Assembly: GCA_937996705.1 (NCBI GenBank) | Contig: CALKUQ010000018.1 | Span: 154,369-218,368 of the forward strand | Origin: an uncultured Chlamydiae bacterium | Lineage (GTDB): Bacteria; Chlamydiota; Chlamydiia; Chlamydiales; 2-12-FULL-49-11 | Direction: 5' to 3' | Length of the DNA: 64,000 nucleotides | In this document: in pieces, positions 50,793-59,581 of the stretch | Layout of the letters: every line of letters begins with the position of its first letter | Numbering within the stretch: the stretch's first letter is position 1 | Made by a program: the position numbers and the translations under genes | The notes under the pieces: model-generated | Database searches by the model: none | Seen by the model: the letters and a program-made list of their open reading frames with translations, nothing else | What the model was told of the DNA's origin: nothing

Positions 50793-51128
50793 ATGTATAG
50801 TTATGCAAAAAAAAATAATACAAGAGGTTGTGTGGAGGGAATTCGAGATTTAGGTTATGAGTCAGATAGCGATGGGTTTTTTTTTGAAGCGGTTGAAGAT
50901 GATGAGTTTGAAAGCACTTCGAGTTCTGAAGGGTTAGAGCCTTCCAGGGTAAGAATTATTGGGGGCCAGGGGAGTCTAGGAAATTATGAGCTTCGTAGCG
51001 GGGAATTAATCGTAATAGCATCTTCAGTTACAGTTGGAGGAATTGCGCTCTTATATTTCTTAAATTACTACGTAAATCCATCCTCTACGTTTTATGCGGC
51101 ATTTAGTTTCTCACTCATGGGGAGATAA
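50793..51128 (+). CDS. Small single-pass membrane protein, hypothetical
   Basis: This encodes 111 residues: an acidic, Ser/Asp/Glu-rich N-terminal half (YESDSDGFFFEAVEDDEFESTSSSEG) and one hydrophobic segment (IVIASSVTVGGIALLYFL, about 74-91) followed by a short tail. It has no signal peptide and I know no domain. It lies about 45 bp upstream of the ankyrin gene in the same direction and may be cotranscribed. Repeats on both sides suggest an accessory locus. Confidence 0.5.
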   Translation: MYSYAKKNNTRGCVEGIRDLGYESDSDGFFFEAVEDDEFESTSSSEGLEPSRVRIIGGQGSLGNYELRSGELIVIASSVTVGGIALLYFLNYYVNPSSTFYAAFSFSLMGR

Positions 51129-51172
51129 GGTTTTTTATAGAATCAGAATAAAAGGCAGATTAATTTAAGGTT

Positions 51173-51796
51173 GTGCGTATGATTTATCTTTTTGATCGTT
51201 GTTTAGGGAGACTACCCATTCCCACAAGTTTGTATTTAAAGGAAGAATTAGTTGAAATTAGACCGGAGGATGAGCATAAAAGCCTAGAGACACATGCTCT
51301 TGAAACAGTCAAAAGAATTAAGGAGTCTAAGAGGATTTCAATATTTGCCCTTAGTTCTATTGGCGTGTGCGTAACTCCGAAACAATTAAGTCCATTTATG
51401 ATGACCTGTTTTTTCAATAAACCAAGTTACCTAAAATTTTTTTTAAGTTACTGCAGTAGGGGGGATAGAGATTTGCTAATATCTGCAAGATCTCGGGAAG
51501 GTTTTAACGCGGTTCACTATGCAGTTGGGGGTCAGGGGAGTGAAGACAGCACCGATTGTCTAGAAATTCTTATTGAGCATGGTGCTAATATTGAGATTGA
51601 AAGTCCGTTAGGAACCCTCCTTATGCAAGCCATTAAAGTGGGGAAATTAAAAATTTTTGATTTTCTTTTGAGTAAATCTTTGAGCTCCTTAAAAGTAGAG
51701 AAATATCGGGAGCATCTGTTTGATCTTATAGAATCTTATGACAGGAAAGAGATGCAGTTACATCTTATGGCAGCTCTTGAATCATTAGAATTTTGA
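51173..51796 (+). CDS. Ankyrin-repeat protein
   Basis: This encodes 207 residues. Ankyrin-type units are visible from about residue 70: SPFMMTCFFNKPSYLKFFLSYCSRGDRDLLISARS, REGFNAVHYAVGGQGSEDSTDCLEILIEHGANIEIES and GTLLMQAIKVGKLKIFDFLLSKS, with the (G)xTxLHxA core as FNAVHYAV. There are about three units, so this is a short ankyrin domain. No catalytic motif is seen. Ankyrin proteins of intracellular bacteria are often injected into host cells, but a role is not shown here. The start GTG/ATG choice near 51173 is uncertain. Confidence 0.7.
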   Translation: MRMIYLFDRCLGRLPIPTSLYLKEELVEIRPEDEHKSLETHALETVKRIKESKRISIFALSSIGVCVTPKQLSPFMMTCFFNKPSYLKFFLSYCSRGDRDLLISARSREGFNAVHYAVGGQGSEDSTDCLEILIEHGANIEIESPLGTLLMQAIKVGKLKIFDFLLSKSLSSLKVEKYREHLFDLIESYDRKEMQLHLMAALESLEF

Positions 51797-51803
51797 TATA
51801 TAC

Positions 51804-51833
51804 CTCTTCCAAATGAATCTTACCCATCTTTCG
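51804..51833. repeat. Second copy of the 30-base block
   Basis: CCTCTTCCAAATGAATCTTACCCATCTTT is nearly the same as the block at about 50540, so the two small genes at 50793 and 51173 lie between direct copies. It precedes a palindrome of TTCGAAACTCAAATATTTGAGTTTCGAA type at 51833-51860, which could be a terminator for the ankyrin gene. Confidence 0.55.
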
Positions 51834-51860
51834 AAACTCAAATATTTGAGTTTCGAAAGA
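51833..51860. terminator. Candidate bidirectional terminator hairpin
   Basis: The sequence is a near-perfect inverted repeat (TTCGAAACTCAAA, TATT, TTGAGTTTCGAA), lying in the convergent gap between the ankyrin gene and the metallophosphoesterase gene, 37 bp after the ankyrin stop. It is not followed by a long U-run, so it may be factor-dependent or stabilise the RNA end. Confidence 0.45.
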
Positions 51861-51914
51861 ATTTTAAATAAAAAGATTCTGCAAGGAAAAAAAGGAGTTT
51901 GAATGGAACCGGGT

Positions 51915-52679
51915 TTAAAGAGCTATCATTGGATAGGGATGAAAATTTAAAAAGTCGCATGCTGTGCAGATGTAGGTTACCCCATTGTGAGTAAAGTTGA
52001 CAGGGGCGTCCTCTTTTAGATTGTGAAGGTGGCCATAGACGCAAAAATTGATTTTATACTCTTCAAGAATGTTTGTAACTTCGGTGGAGCGGTTAATACT
52101 CCCAGCTGGTGGGTAGTGGATCATTGCAATGCGGGTGTGAGCATTTGGATCGAGGCAGTTTAGGCTGGTTCTTAACCGTTCAAGCTCCCCTTTATAAATT
52201 TTTTCATCATGAAGTTGGTCTTCTTTTGTATAAGTCTTTTTCTGGATATTTATGTGTTCTGGAGGCTTTCGATATTCGATGTATCTGCTAAAATCGTTAT
52301 CTAAATGATCCCAAAGACGGGTGCCGCCAATAGTAATGCCTTGATAGGTAAAGCTATTATTGTGAATAAAGTGCATTCTGGGGGGGAGGATCGATTCGAG
52401 CTTTTTCATCGAAGACCACCAAAGATCGTGATTTCCTTTGCTGATTACCTTTATACCTGGAAGGGCAGCAATCCAATTGAGATCGACAGCTGCATCGCTT
52501 AAACGGAGCGCCCAAGAAATATCGCCTGCAATAAGTACAAGATCTTCGTCATGAATAACCTCTTTCCAATTTGCTTCGATTTTTTGCGCGTGGTTTGCCC
52601 ATTTTGGTCCAAAAACATCCATCTCTTTATTGGGAACTCCAAAGGATAAATGTAGATCTGCGATCGCCCAAATTTTCAT
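51915..52679 (-). CDS. Calcineurin-like metallophosphoesterase
   Basis: This encodes 254 residues with the dinuclear-metal motifs of the family in order: D-x-H (WAIADLHLSFG, D8/H10), GDISWAL (D48), GNHDLWW (N82-H83 region), H in IAMIHYPP and the final GHLHN. Substrate is unknown; such proteins cut phosphomonoesters or diesters. The same gene lies next to glgC in C. trachomatis (CT488-CT489, from memory). It follows glgC by 24 bp and is probably cotranscribed with it. Confidence 0.9.
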   Translation of the reverse strand: MKIWAIADLHLSFGVPNKEMDVFGPKWANHAQKIEANWKEVIHDEDLVLIAGDISWALRLSDAAVDLNWIAALPGIKVISKGNHDLWWSSMKKLESILPPRMHFIHNNSFTYQGITIGGTRLWDHLDNDFSRYIEYRKPPEHINIQKKTYTKEDQLHDEKIYKGELERLRTSLNCLDPNAHTRIAMIHYPPAGSINRSTEVTNILEEYKINFCVYGHLHNLKEDAPVNFTHNGVTYICTACDFLNFHPYPMIAL

Positions 52680-52703
52680 GATTCTACTATAGAGAAAAAT
52701 GAT

Positions 52704-53975
52704 TTATAAATAAAACCCTTTTGGGAGTCTAGCGCCCGCTTTAACAACAATAATCCCCTCAGATATAGCAAGTTCTTTGGAATTGAAAGTTTGCAGTTGG
52801 TTGCTATTAATAAGAGTGACGTTATCTTCTAGGTAGACCCCTTCATCAAGGATTACTTTATCCAGATGGCAATTTTTTCCGATGTGGATGTTTGTTTTTG
52901 AGGAGTTTGAGGTTGACCCCATGATAATAGAGTTTTTGATAGTAGAGTTTTCATCAATATGGGTTTTAAGGCCAACCATACTTTGGGAAATTGAGGCGGC
53001 TGATATGACAGATCCCTCGCATATAATTGAATTTGAAACATTTGTATTATTTACTCTGGCTGCTGGTAGTGCTATGGATTGGGTGTAAATGGGCCTGATT
53101 TCGTTATAAAGATCGAGGCATGCATGAGAGTTCATGGTTAGGCAAATGTTTGCATTGTAGTACGAGGAGATGGTTCCAATATCTTGCCAGTACCCATCAA
53201 AAATATAGGCAAACGTTTTCCCTTTTTTTAGCTGGGCGGGGATGAGGTGTTTTCCGAAATCGGCTCTTGAATCATTTTGAAGGAGTGATTTAAGAGCTTC
53301 TCTTTTAAAGATATAAATCCCCATAGAGCCTAAAAATGTGAGGTTGTTTAACTCCCCTCGCATCGCAGAAATTTCCGGGGCAAGGGCAAATTTTAGGAGA
53401 GTTTTTGCGTCAGTCGGCTTTTCGAAAAAATCTGTTACTTCCAAATTGTTTGTAATTTTCATAACTCCCATACGACTAGCTTCTTCTTCATTTACAGGGA
53501 TGGTTGCGATAAGAAGATCTGCATCAGTATCTTTTGCAACTTGTAACATGTGAGCAAGATCCATCGAATAGAGTTGGTCTCCAGAAAGAATCACAAAATA
53601 ACTTGCGGGGTGCTTCAGGAGGGTTGTTAAATTTTTTCGCACCGCATCCGCAGTCCCTTCGTACCACACTTTTTTGTTATCTGAAGATTGTTCAGGGGTG
53701 AGAACTTCTATATGGGCTCCAGAAAAGCCCGCAGATGAATAAGTTTCTAAAATATATGATGTTAAAGAGGCTGCTAAGAATTGAGAAAGGACATAGATGT
53801 CTTTAAAGCCGGCATGGATCGAATTAGAGATAGCTACATCAATGATTCGATACCTTCCTCCAAAAGTAACTGCAGGCTTACACCGAATTTCTGTAAGAGG
53901 CTTTAAACGAACGCCCTCGCCCCCAGCTAAAATAACAGAAGCAACATCGTCGGTTTTGATTCTTGTTCTGCTCAT
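52704..53975 (-). CDS. glgC: Glucose-1-phosphate adenylyltransferase
   Basis: GlgC makes ADP-glucose for glycogen synthesis. The 423-residue product has VILAGGEGVRLKPLTEIRCKPAVTFGGRYRIIDVAISN (nucleotidyltransferase loop and Lys in CKPA), ILSGDQLYSMDLAHML, GSMGIYIFKREAL, DGYWQDIGTISSYYNAN and a C-terminal left-handed beta helix (SIICEGSVISAASISQS, IKNSIIMG). All are standard. In C. trachomatis glgC neighbours rho (CT489 and CT491); here it is about 34 kb away, so the order is rearranged while the metallophosphoesterase pair is retained. Confidence 0.97.
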   Translation of the reverse strand: MSRTRIKTDDVASVILAGGEGVRLKPLTEIRCKPAVTFGGRYRIIDVAISNSIHAGFKDIYVLSQFLAASLTSYILETYSSAGFSGAHIEVLTPEQSSDNKKVWYEGTADAVRKNLTTLLKHPASYFVILSGDQLYSMDLAHMLQVAKDTDADLLIATIPVNEEEASRMGVMKITNNLEVTDFFEKPTDAKTLLKFALAPEISAMRGELNNLTFLGSMGIYIFKREALKSLLQNDSRADFGKHLIPAQLKKGKTFAYIFDGYWQDIGTISSYYNANICLTMNSHACLDLYNEIRPIYTQSIALPAARVNNTNVSNSIICEGSVISAASISQSMVGLKTHIDENSTIKNSIIMGSTSNSSKTNIHIGKNCHLDKVILDEGVYLEDNVTLINSNQLQTFNSKELAISEGIIVVKAGARLPKGFYL

Positions 53976-54084
53976 ATATTGGGTATAAACATATAATTAA
54001 AACAATTCAACTTCATTTTTAGGTCGCTCAGTGGTAAAAAATGTTGCTGAAACAAAGTAAAGAGAGGTGATAGGATGGTTGGCT

Positions 54085-55050
54085 ATGATGACAAATGATT
54101 TTATGAAATTAATGGGAAAGGGGAAGCGGTGCTGGAAACATATTCAGACTAAGGAGGATCGACGAGATTTAACCGAGTTTGAGCAGTTGTTTCGTCAAAA
54201 TTATTGCCAGAAAGAAGGGTCGGTAATTATTCCGGAGATTCTCCATTTTGTATGGCTGGGACCGAAAAGTTATCCCTCCGTATCACATAAGTATTTACAG
54301 GGTTGGATCAATTATCACCCAAATTGGAGCGTCATTTTTTGGACCGATTCTTTCCGAAAAGATTTGCCTGAAGGGGTTCAACAAAAAATTGTTGGACCTG
54401 AGTTTTTAGGGGAGTATTTACCTTTGTATGAGAGCACAGAGAATTTCGGGGAGCGCTCTGACTTGGTTAGATTACTTGCTTTAGATGCAATGGGTGGAGT
54501 TTATGTGGATCACGATATGGAGTGTAGGATTTGCTTTGGACCTCTCCATAAAATTTATCCATTTTATGGGGGGCTTTTAACTCCAGGAAATCCGGTAATT
54601 TCGAGATCTGCAATTGTTAGAAATAGCATTATTGGGGCTCAAAAAGGGGATCCTATTTTAAAAATCGCCCTAAAAAAAATGGAGGAGCGGTGGTATAAAA
54701 TTGCCGAAACTTATCCTGGCATGGATGTCAATTCTGTAAAAAAACGGGTAACCTTAAGATCTTTTATTGCATTTCATGAAGCTGTCCTTGAAACTATTCG
54801 AGATGGGGGATTTAAGGGGATTGTGTTTCCTGCAGGCTGCTTTAATGAAATTGAAAGGGAGTTTGGTATCTTTGCCAAGGAAGATATGGTAGGAGCTTGG
54901 TACACAGGAGAAATGAGTCATCATGAAGAGTACTTAAAAGATCGACTTCATCGTTTAATGAAACGACTTCATTTGATTGGAGCCCTTTTAGGGGTTGGAT
55001 TACTCCTTGTTTCCGCTGCAGTCATTTTTATTTGGATCAAGGTTAGATGA
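54085..55050 (+). CDS. DXD-type glycosyltransferase (GT32/Gly_transf_sug), membrane-anchored
   Basis: This encodes about 321 residues. The GT32-like signature is clear: IPEILHFVWLGP near residue 48, then FGERSDLVRLLALDAMGGVYVDHDMECR with the DxD as DHD. The C-terminal end carries one membrane segment (LIGALLGVGLLLVSAAVIFIW), so the catalytic domain probably faces the cytosol or is membrane-tethered. ATG at 54085 is preferred to GTG at 54067 because AGGATGG lies about 8 bases upstream. The stop overlaps the next gene by 4 bp. The sugar and acceptor are unknown; both host-directed glycosylation (as in toxins) and surface glycan assembly are possible. Confidence 0.85.
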   Translation: MMTNDFMKLMGKGKRCWKHIQTKEDRRDLTEFEQLFRQNYCQKEGSVIIPEILHFVWLGPKSYPSVSHKYLQGWINYHPNWSVIFWTDSFRKDLPEGVQQKIVGPEFLGEYLPLYESTENFGERSDLVRLLALDAMGGVYVDHDMECRICFGPLHKIYPFYGGLLTPGNPVISRSAIVRNSIIGAQKGDPILKIALKKMEERWYKIAETYPGMDVNSVKKRVTLRSFIAFHEAVLETIRDGGFKGIVFPAGCFNEIEREFGIFAKEDMVGAWYTGEMSHHEEYLKDRLHRLMKRLHLIGALLGVGLLLVSAAVIFIWIKVR

Positions 55051-55964
55051 AGAGGGTTTTGATTTTGGTTTTGGTTTTGGTTTGTGCAGCGCTCTTTTTC
55101 CCTGCGGGGAAACTGGTAAGGCGGAGCCTTGCAAAGAGGGGAAAGAGCCACTCTTCGTATAAGCCCATCGAATTAGCGAAAGTGAAAGAATTTAAGCCGT
55201 TTGTTATTGTGATTCCTTCCTATAATAATGAAGAGTATGTCGAGCGAAATTTAGATTCAGTCCTTACTCAGGATTACGAAAATTACAGGGTGATCTACGT
55301 TGATGATTGTTCAACCGACAAGACTTATGAGAAAGCTCTTGGGCTCATTGAGAAGAGTGAAATCTCTGTTTTGCTTATAAGAAATGAGAAAAATCAAAAA
55401 GCTCTTCATAATTTATATGATGCCGTGCATCTGTGTCAAAATGATGAGATTGTTGTTTTGCTCGATGGCGACGATTGGTTTTCGCACAAAGGGGTCTTAA
55501 AGGAATTAAATCGCTACTATAATGATCCCAATGTGTGGCTCACTTATGGTCAGTATATGACCTATCCAAACTACGAACTAGGCATTTGCAGAGAGCCCCT
55601 GTTTAAGACCTATCTTAAAAGTGGGAATCTTCGAAAAGTGGGTTTGTTTTCTAAGCCTACCGATTGGTTTTTCTCCCATCTTCGAACCTTTTATGCAGGG
55701 CTTTTTAAAAAAATTGAGAAGGAAGATCTCCTTTATAAAGGGCAATTCTTCTCCTCTGCTTGGGATTTGGCTATTCTTTTCCCTATGGTGGAGATGGCTA
55801 GAGAGCATGCAGTTTTTGTTCCGAGTGTCCTTTATATCTATAACAGAGAGACGCCCTTTAACGATGATAAACTTCGAGCGGAAGAGCAGTATAGACTCAA
55901 TCTCTATATCCGTTCGATGCCCCCTTACAAAAAAATTAAAAAAAGAATTGACTTATTTGAGTAA
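55047..55964 (+). CDS. Family 2 glycosyltransferase with N-terminal membrane anchor
   Basis: This encodes 305 residues. The N-terminus is a membrane or signal segment (RVLILVLVLVCAALFFPAGKL). A GT2 domain follows: FVIVIPSYNNEEYVERNLDSVLTQDYENYRVIYVDDCSTDKTYE (N-terminal Rossmann half) and VVLLDGDDWFSHKGVL (DxD as DGDD). The start ATGA overlaps the preceding GT32-like gene stop, so the pair is translationally coupled and likely works on one glycan. The C-terminal section is charged and ends in a basic tail (YKKIKKRIDLFE). Confidence 0.85.
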   Translation: MKRVLILVLVLVCAALFFPAGKLVRRSLAKRGKSHSSYKPIELAKVKEFKPFVIVIPSYNNEEYVERNLDSVLTQDYENYRVIYVDDCSTDKTYEKALGLIEKSEISVLLIRNEKNQKALHNLYDAVHLCQNDEIVVLLDGDDWFSHKGVLKELNRYYNDPNVWLTYGQYMTYPNYELGICREPLFKTYLKSGNLRKVGLFSKPTDWFFSHLRTFYAGLFKKIEKEDLLYKGQFFSSAWDLAILFPMVEMAREHAVFVPSVLYIYNRETPFNDDKLRAEEQYRLNLYIRSMPPYKKIKKRIDLFE

Positions 55965-56004
55965 GTTTAATTAAGATTTCTTTAAGATTTTATCAGGAGG
56001 ATCT

Positions 56005-56226
56005 ATGGAAGGTGTAGGGGTACAAAGAGCAGATTCAAGTACTAATATAGACGTTATTGCCCATGAAATACCTCGAGAGAGATACGATTTGAGTCTTACA
56101 AGAGAGGCTGGAGATCCCTTGTATCAATCTCGAGCTCGAGAAACTCAAAAAACAACACAGGTAGTCTGCTGTTGCCTCCCTTTTTTTCGAAATCGTAAAG
56201 TCTCTGAAGAGAGTTTGCGTAAATAA
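56005..56226 (+). CDS. Small protein with a CCC-LPFF motif, hypothetical
   Basis: This encodes 73 residues starting at an ATG with a strong ribosome binding site (AGGAGGAT). The first 50 residues are polar and charged. The C-terminal part has TTQVVCCCLPFFRNRK, three adjacent Cys next to a hydrophobic-aromatic turn and basic residues, a composition seen at S-acylation sites in eukaryotic proteins. It lies 41 bp after the GT2 gene and 35 bp before the convergent HEAT-like gene. No family is recognised. Confidence 0.55.
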   Translation: MEGVGVQRADSSTNIDVIAHEIPRERYDLSLTREAGDPLYQSRARETQKTTQVVCCCLPFFRNRKVSEESLRK

Positions 56227-56260
56227 AATAAGAGATTTTCTTCACAGCAGGCAAGAGTGT

Positions 56261-57142
56261 TTAGGATTGCCAGCTGTGGAGTATTGTTTGAGCGTCGAGC
56301 TTTAACTCTTTTGGAAAATTTGCCCCTTCGATAATTTTATGGAAGGCTTTCCGATCAGACTCAGACTGGAGTCCTTCGGTGAGGCAAATGAGGTAGGGTG
56401 CAAAGGCCTCATTTTCTAGATTCTTATTTTCATGAAGGAGTTCTAAAGCAGCCTTTGCTATCTCCTCTTGAATCGGAAAAAAAGCAAGAGCGATTGCTGC
56501 ATTGAGATTGTCTTTGCTGATGATTTTCCCCGTAAGTTTTTTTAAGAGGAATTCTTTTGCAGGCTCTCCGAATTCAGCTAGCGATGAGATAAAAATTTCT
56601 TCTAAATCGAGGTTTTCTCCCCCTAAAGCATTAAAGAGGTGGGGGATTGCCTTTGTATTGCCGATCTTATCTAGGCAAACTGCTGCAAAGGCAGGTGTCC
56701 TTCCGTAGCCGGGAAAAAGGGGATTATAGAAATCTGTTGAATCAATCAGATTAATTAGGGGATCCACCATGTTTTCGCCAGCATCGATGATTGCTGAAAT
56801 TTCATCTACAGGCTCTTCATCTTCGGTCAGAATTAGGTCGCTGATCAAGATTGCAATCGTCGCATTTTTTTTGTCATAAACAGATTCTAGCTGGGCATAG
56901 AGATTTTTTGCTTTAGCAACCTCTTCTCGGGCGCTCTCTGGGAGAAGTTTCATAGAAAGATCTTCCCCAAGTTCTTCTTGAATGGCTTGAAGCTCTACAA
57001 TCCGATCTATGTCAAAATCAGGGACAGCCCCAACCCCTTCATTTTCATAGTACTCAATCATGATGCCAAAATTGCCCCCAAAATGGGCATCGCGGTGCAT
57101 CAAAATTTCCAAATCAATCTCATCTAGTAGAGGAATATCCAT
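56261..57142 (-). CDS. HEAT-like repeat protein
   Basis: This encodes 293 residues, soluble. Residues about 95-280 show paired helices of HEAT-type (AIIDAGENMVDPLINLIDS, AAVCLDKIGNTKAIPHLFNALGGENLDLEEIFISSLAEFGEPAKEFLLKKL, IALAFFPIQEEIAKAALELLHE), and the acidic N-terminal 90 residues look separate. It starts 22 bp after lipA on the same strand, so it may be the third gene of an lpdA-lipA operon. A scaffolding role is inferred from the fold only; any link to lipoylation is unproven. Confidence 0.65.
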   Translation of the reverse strand: MDIPLLDEIDLEILMHRDAHFGGNFGIMIEYYENEGVGAVPDFDIDRIVELQAIQEELGEDLSMKLLPESAREEVAKAKNLYAQLESVYDKKNATIAILISDLILTEDEEPVDEISAIIDAGENMVDPLINLIDSTDFYNPLFPGYGRTPAFAAVCLDKIGNTKAIPHLFNALGGENLDLEEIFISSLAEFGEPAKEFLLKKLTGKIISKDNLNAAIALAFFPIQEEIAKAALELLHENKNLENEAFAPYLICLTEGLQSESDRKAFHKIIEGANFPKELKLDAQTILHSWQS

Positions 57143-57164
57143 AGGTAGAAATTCTATCAGTAAG

Positions 57165-58100
57165 TCAAGACTTCGTCAATAAAGTTTTTAGGATTTCGCT
57201 GGCGTTGTGACTAGATCTTACAAATGGGCCAGCGTAGATGTGTTTAACTCCAATATCATAGGCGTAGGTTTCATACTCTTTAAACGTTTCAGGGGGGATG
57301 AATGCTTTTACGGATAATTTCAAGCGTGAGGGCTGAAGGTATTGGCCGATTGTGATGATATCAGTGCCTGCGGTATGGAGGTCAGTGATGGTTTGTTTGA
57401 TTTCATCGAGTGTTTCTCCAAGACCTACCATAAGGCCAGATTTGACAAAATTGGATTTTCGAGACTCCTTTACATGATTGAGGATTGTGAGAGTTCTATC
57501 ATAAGTGGCTTTGTGGCGAACCGAGGGTGTAAGCCTTCTAACAGTTTCAATGTTGTAATTAAAAATTTCTGGGTGAGTTTCTAAAACCGTATCAACTGCG
57601 CTTAAATTCCCCGCAAAATCGGAAGTGAGAACTTCAAGGGTTGTCTCGGGGTTTTCAATTCGAATTTCTTGAATTACCTTGTTGATGTGAGAGGCTCCTC
57701 CATCAGGGAGATCATCTCTTGCAACCATTGTAAGGACGACGTGGCGGAGACCAAGGTGTTTTACAGATAGCGCAACTCTTTTAGGTTCATCAATCTCTGG
57801 TGGTTTTGGTGTTTTTGAAAAATCGATTTGGCAAAATCCGCACGCTCTAGTACACGCTTTTCCGAGTAAAAGAAAGGTTGCTGTTTTTTTCGAGAAACAT
57901 TCTAGTCTGTTAGGACATTTTGCCTCTTCACAGACGGTATTAAGTTTGTAATCTTTTAGAATTTGATCAGTTGCAAAAAGAGTTTCCCCTTCAAGCATCG
58001 GCATATGGAGCCATTTTGGAAACCGGCCTCTTGCGCTTGAATCGGGATTTTGAGGGAGACGATTCAGCTTGGGTTTTGCATCAAAGAGGGTGTCATTCAT
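57165..58100 (-). CDS. lipA: Lipoyl synthase
   Basis: LipA inserts two sulfurs into octanoyl groups on lipoyl-dependent enzymes, using radical SAM chemistry. The 311 residues have the auxiliary-cluster motif CEEAKCPNRLECF and the radical SAM motif CTRACGFC, then the family blocks VLTMVARDDLPDGGASH, TLEVLTSDFAGN, FNYNIETVRRLTPSVRHKATYDR, GLMVGLGETLDEI and the C-terminal RSSHNASE, which provides the last Fe-S ligand. Its start overlaps the lpdA stop by 4 bp (ATGA). The pair supports the 2-oxoacid dehydrogenase complexes. Confidence 0.97.
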   Translation of the reverse strand: MNDTLFDAKPKLNRLPQNPDSSARGRFPKWLHMPMLEGETLFATDQILKDYKLNTVCEEAKCPNRLECFSKKTATFLLLGKACTRACGFCQIDFSKTPKPPEIDEPKRVALSVKHLGLRHVVLTMVARDDLPDGGASHINKVIQEIRIENPETTLEVLTSDFAGNLSAVDTVLETHPEIFNYNIETVRRLTPSVRHKATYDRTLTILNHVKESRKSNFVKSGLMVGLGETLDEIKQTITDLHTAGTDIITIGQYLQPSRLKLSVKAFIPPETFKEYETYAYDIGVKHIYAGPFVRSSHNASEILKTLLTKS

Positions 58101-59485
58101 TTTTTTGCCGGAGGGAGGTGGAGGGGAGATCCGTGTGCAAGAAGAGCTGCTTCAGCCCAAATTTCTGAAAGGGTGGGGTGGGGGTGAATGGTGTTTGCAA
58201 GGGAGTCGATTGTGATTTCATGATCGATTGCAAGGGTGATTTCTGAAATTAAATTTCCTGCATGGTTGCCCACTAAAAACGCCCCTAAAATTCGTCCTGT
58301 TTTTTTCTCAGTCACTAACTCGGCGTAACCCTCAGTCTCATTCCCTGCTTGCGCTTTTCCTAGGGCTGCAAAGGGAAACTTAGAGCTAATTGCATCAAAT
58401 CCCTTTTCTTTTGCAAGCTCAAGGGTGTAGCCCACTGTTGCAATTTCTGGGTCGGTAAAAATCACAGCAGGAATCGACTCGTAGTGCATTTTTGCTAGAC
58501 TGCCTGAGCAGTTTATTGCCGCTACAATTCCTTGATGGGAGGCGGAATGGGCAAGCATGGATTTGCCTGTGACATCGCCAATTGCATAAATTCCTTTTAC
58601 TTCCGTCTCCATTTTCTCATTTACAGCGATAAAGCCTTGAGGGTTTGTTCCAATACCCGCTGCACCTAAATTCAATTCTTCGGTGTAGGGCTTTCTTCCC
58701 ACAGAGACAAGGAGCATATCGCCTGAAAGGCTAGAGCCGTCGCTTAAAGAGAGGGTGACCCCAGTTTCAGTTAGTTTGCAAGCCTCCATTTTTACATTAC
58801 AATGCAAATCGATCCCTTTTTTTAGAAACGATTTTGTCAAATAATCGGAGATCGATTTTCCTTGAGTCCAGACAATTCCTGGTAAAAATTCGATCATGCT
58901 CACTTTTACCCCCAGTTCTGAGAAGAGAGAGGCAAATTCACAACCAATATATCCCGCCCCTAAAATAAGGAGAGATTTTGGAAGTTTTGTAATTTCTAGA
59001 ATTGAGGTAGAGTCATGAATTTTATGGAGGTCCACAGGGGCAGAAAGGATGCTAGAAGGAATAGAGCCTGTTGCTACGATGATTTTTTTACCTGTAATGA
59101 TTTTTGAAGGGTTGCCAGAAATTTTTAGCTCTTTTGGAGAGAGAAAAGAGGCGTTTCCTTGAAAAAAATCGATCCCATTACTCTGAACTAAATGGAGAAC
59201 CCCTTTGGAGAGATTGTTAATCACTTCATCTTTACGCTCTTTCATCAAAGCATAATTGATCTTAAAGCCATCCACGCTTATGCCGAATTCTTTTGCTTTT
59301 TGGATCATGTGGACTACATGGGCGTTTGCAAGTAAGGTTTTTGTAGGAATGCATCCTCTTAAAAGGCATGTGCCTCCAACTTTTTCTTTTTCAACTAGGG
59401 CAACAGTTAAACCAAGTTGTGCAGCCTTAATTGCAGAAACATACCCTCCAGGGCCGCCTCCGACTACAATCACATCATATTCCAT
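58097..59485 (-). CDS. lpdA: Dihydrolipoyl dehydrogenase (E3)
   Basis: Lpd reoxidises dihydrolipoyl groups of 2-oxoacid dehydrogenases and passes electrons to NAD+. The 462-residue enzyme has the FAD motif VIVVGGGPGGYVSAIKAAQLG, the redox-active disulfide GGTCLLRGCIPTKTLL (CxxxxC), the NAD motif LLILGAGYIGCEFASLF, the FAD-binding YAIGDVTGKSMLAHSA, and the dimer-interface catalytic His-Glu pair in AIHPHPTLSEIWAEAALLAHG. It is expressed with lipA, and its promoter region faces the divergent zinc-ribbon gene, the same arrangement as in C. trachomatis (CT556-CT557, from memory). Confidence 0.97.
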   Translation of the reverse strand: MEYDVIVVGGGPGGYVSAIKAAQLGLTVALVEKEKVGGTCLLRGCIPTKTLLANAHVVHMIQKAKEFGISVDGFKINYALMKERKDEVINNLSKGVLHLVQSNGIDFFQGNASFLSPKELKISGNPSKIITGKKIIVATGSIPSSILSAPVDLHKIHDSTSILEITKLPKSLLILGAGYIGCEFASLFSELGVKVSMIEFLPGIVWTQGKSISDYLTKSFLKKGIDLHCNVKMEACKLTETGVTLSLSDGSSLSGDMLLVSVGRKPYTEELNLGAAGIGTNPQGFIAVNEKMETEVKGIYAIGDVTGKSMLAHSASHQGIVAAINCSGSLAKMHYESIPAVIFTDPEIATVGYTLELAKEKGFDAISSKFPFAALGKAQAGNETEGYAELVTEKKTGRILGAFLVGNHAGNLISEITLAIDHEITIDSLANTIHPHPTLSEIWAEAALLAHGSPLHLPPAKK

Positions 59486-59581
59486 ATCTCATTGTATATC
59501 GAATGGTCTTCTAAAATGCAACACCAAACTCTTATAAAAATAGTTATGAAAAAAAACTAGAATTTACGCTACTATGATGCT

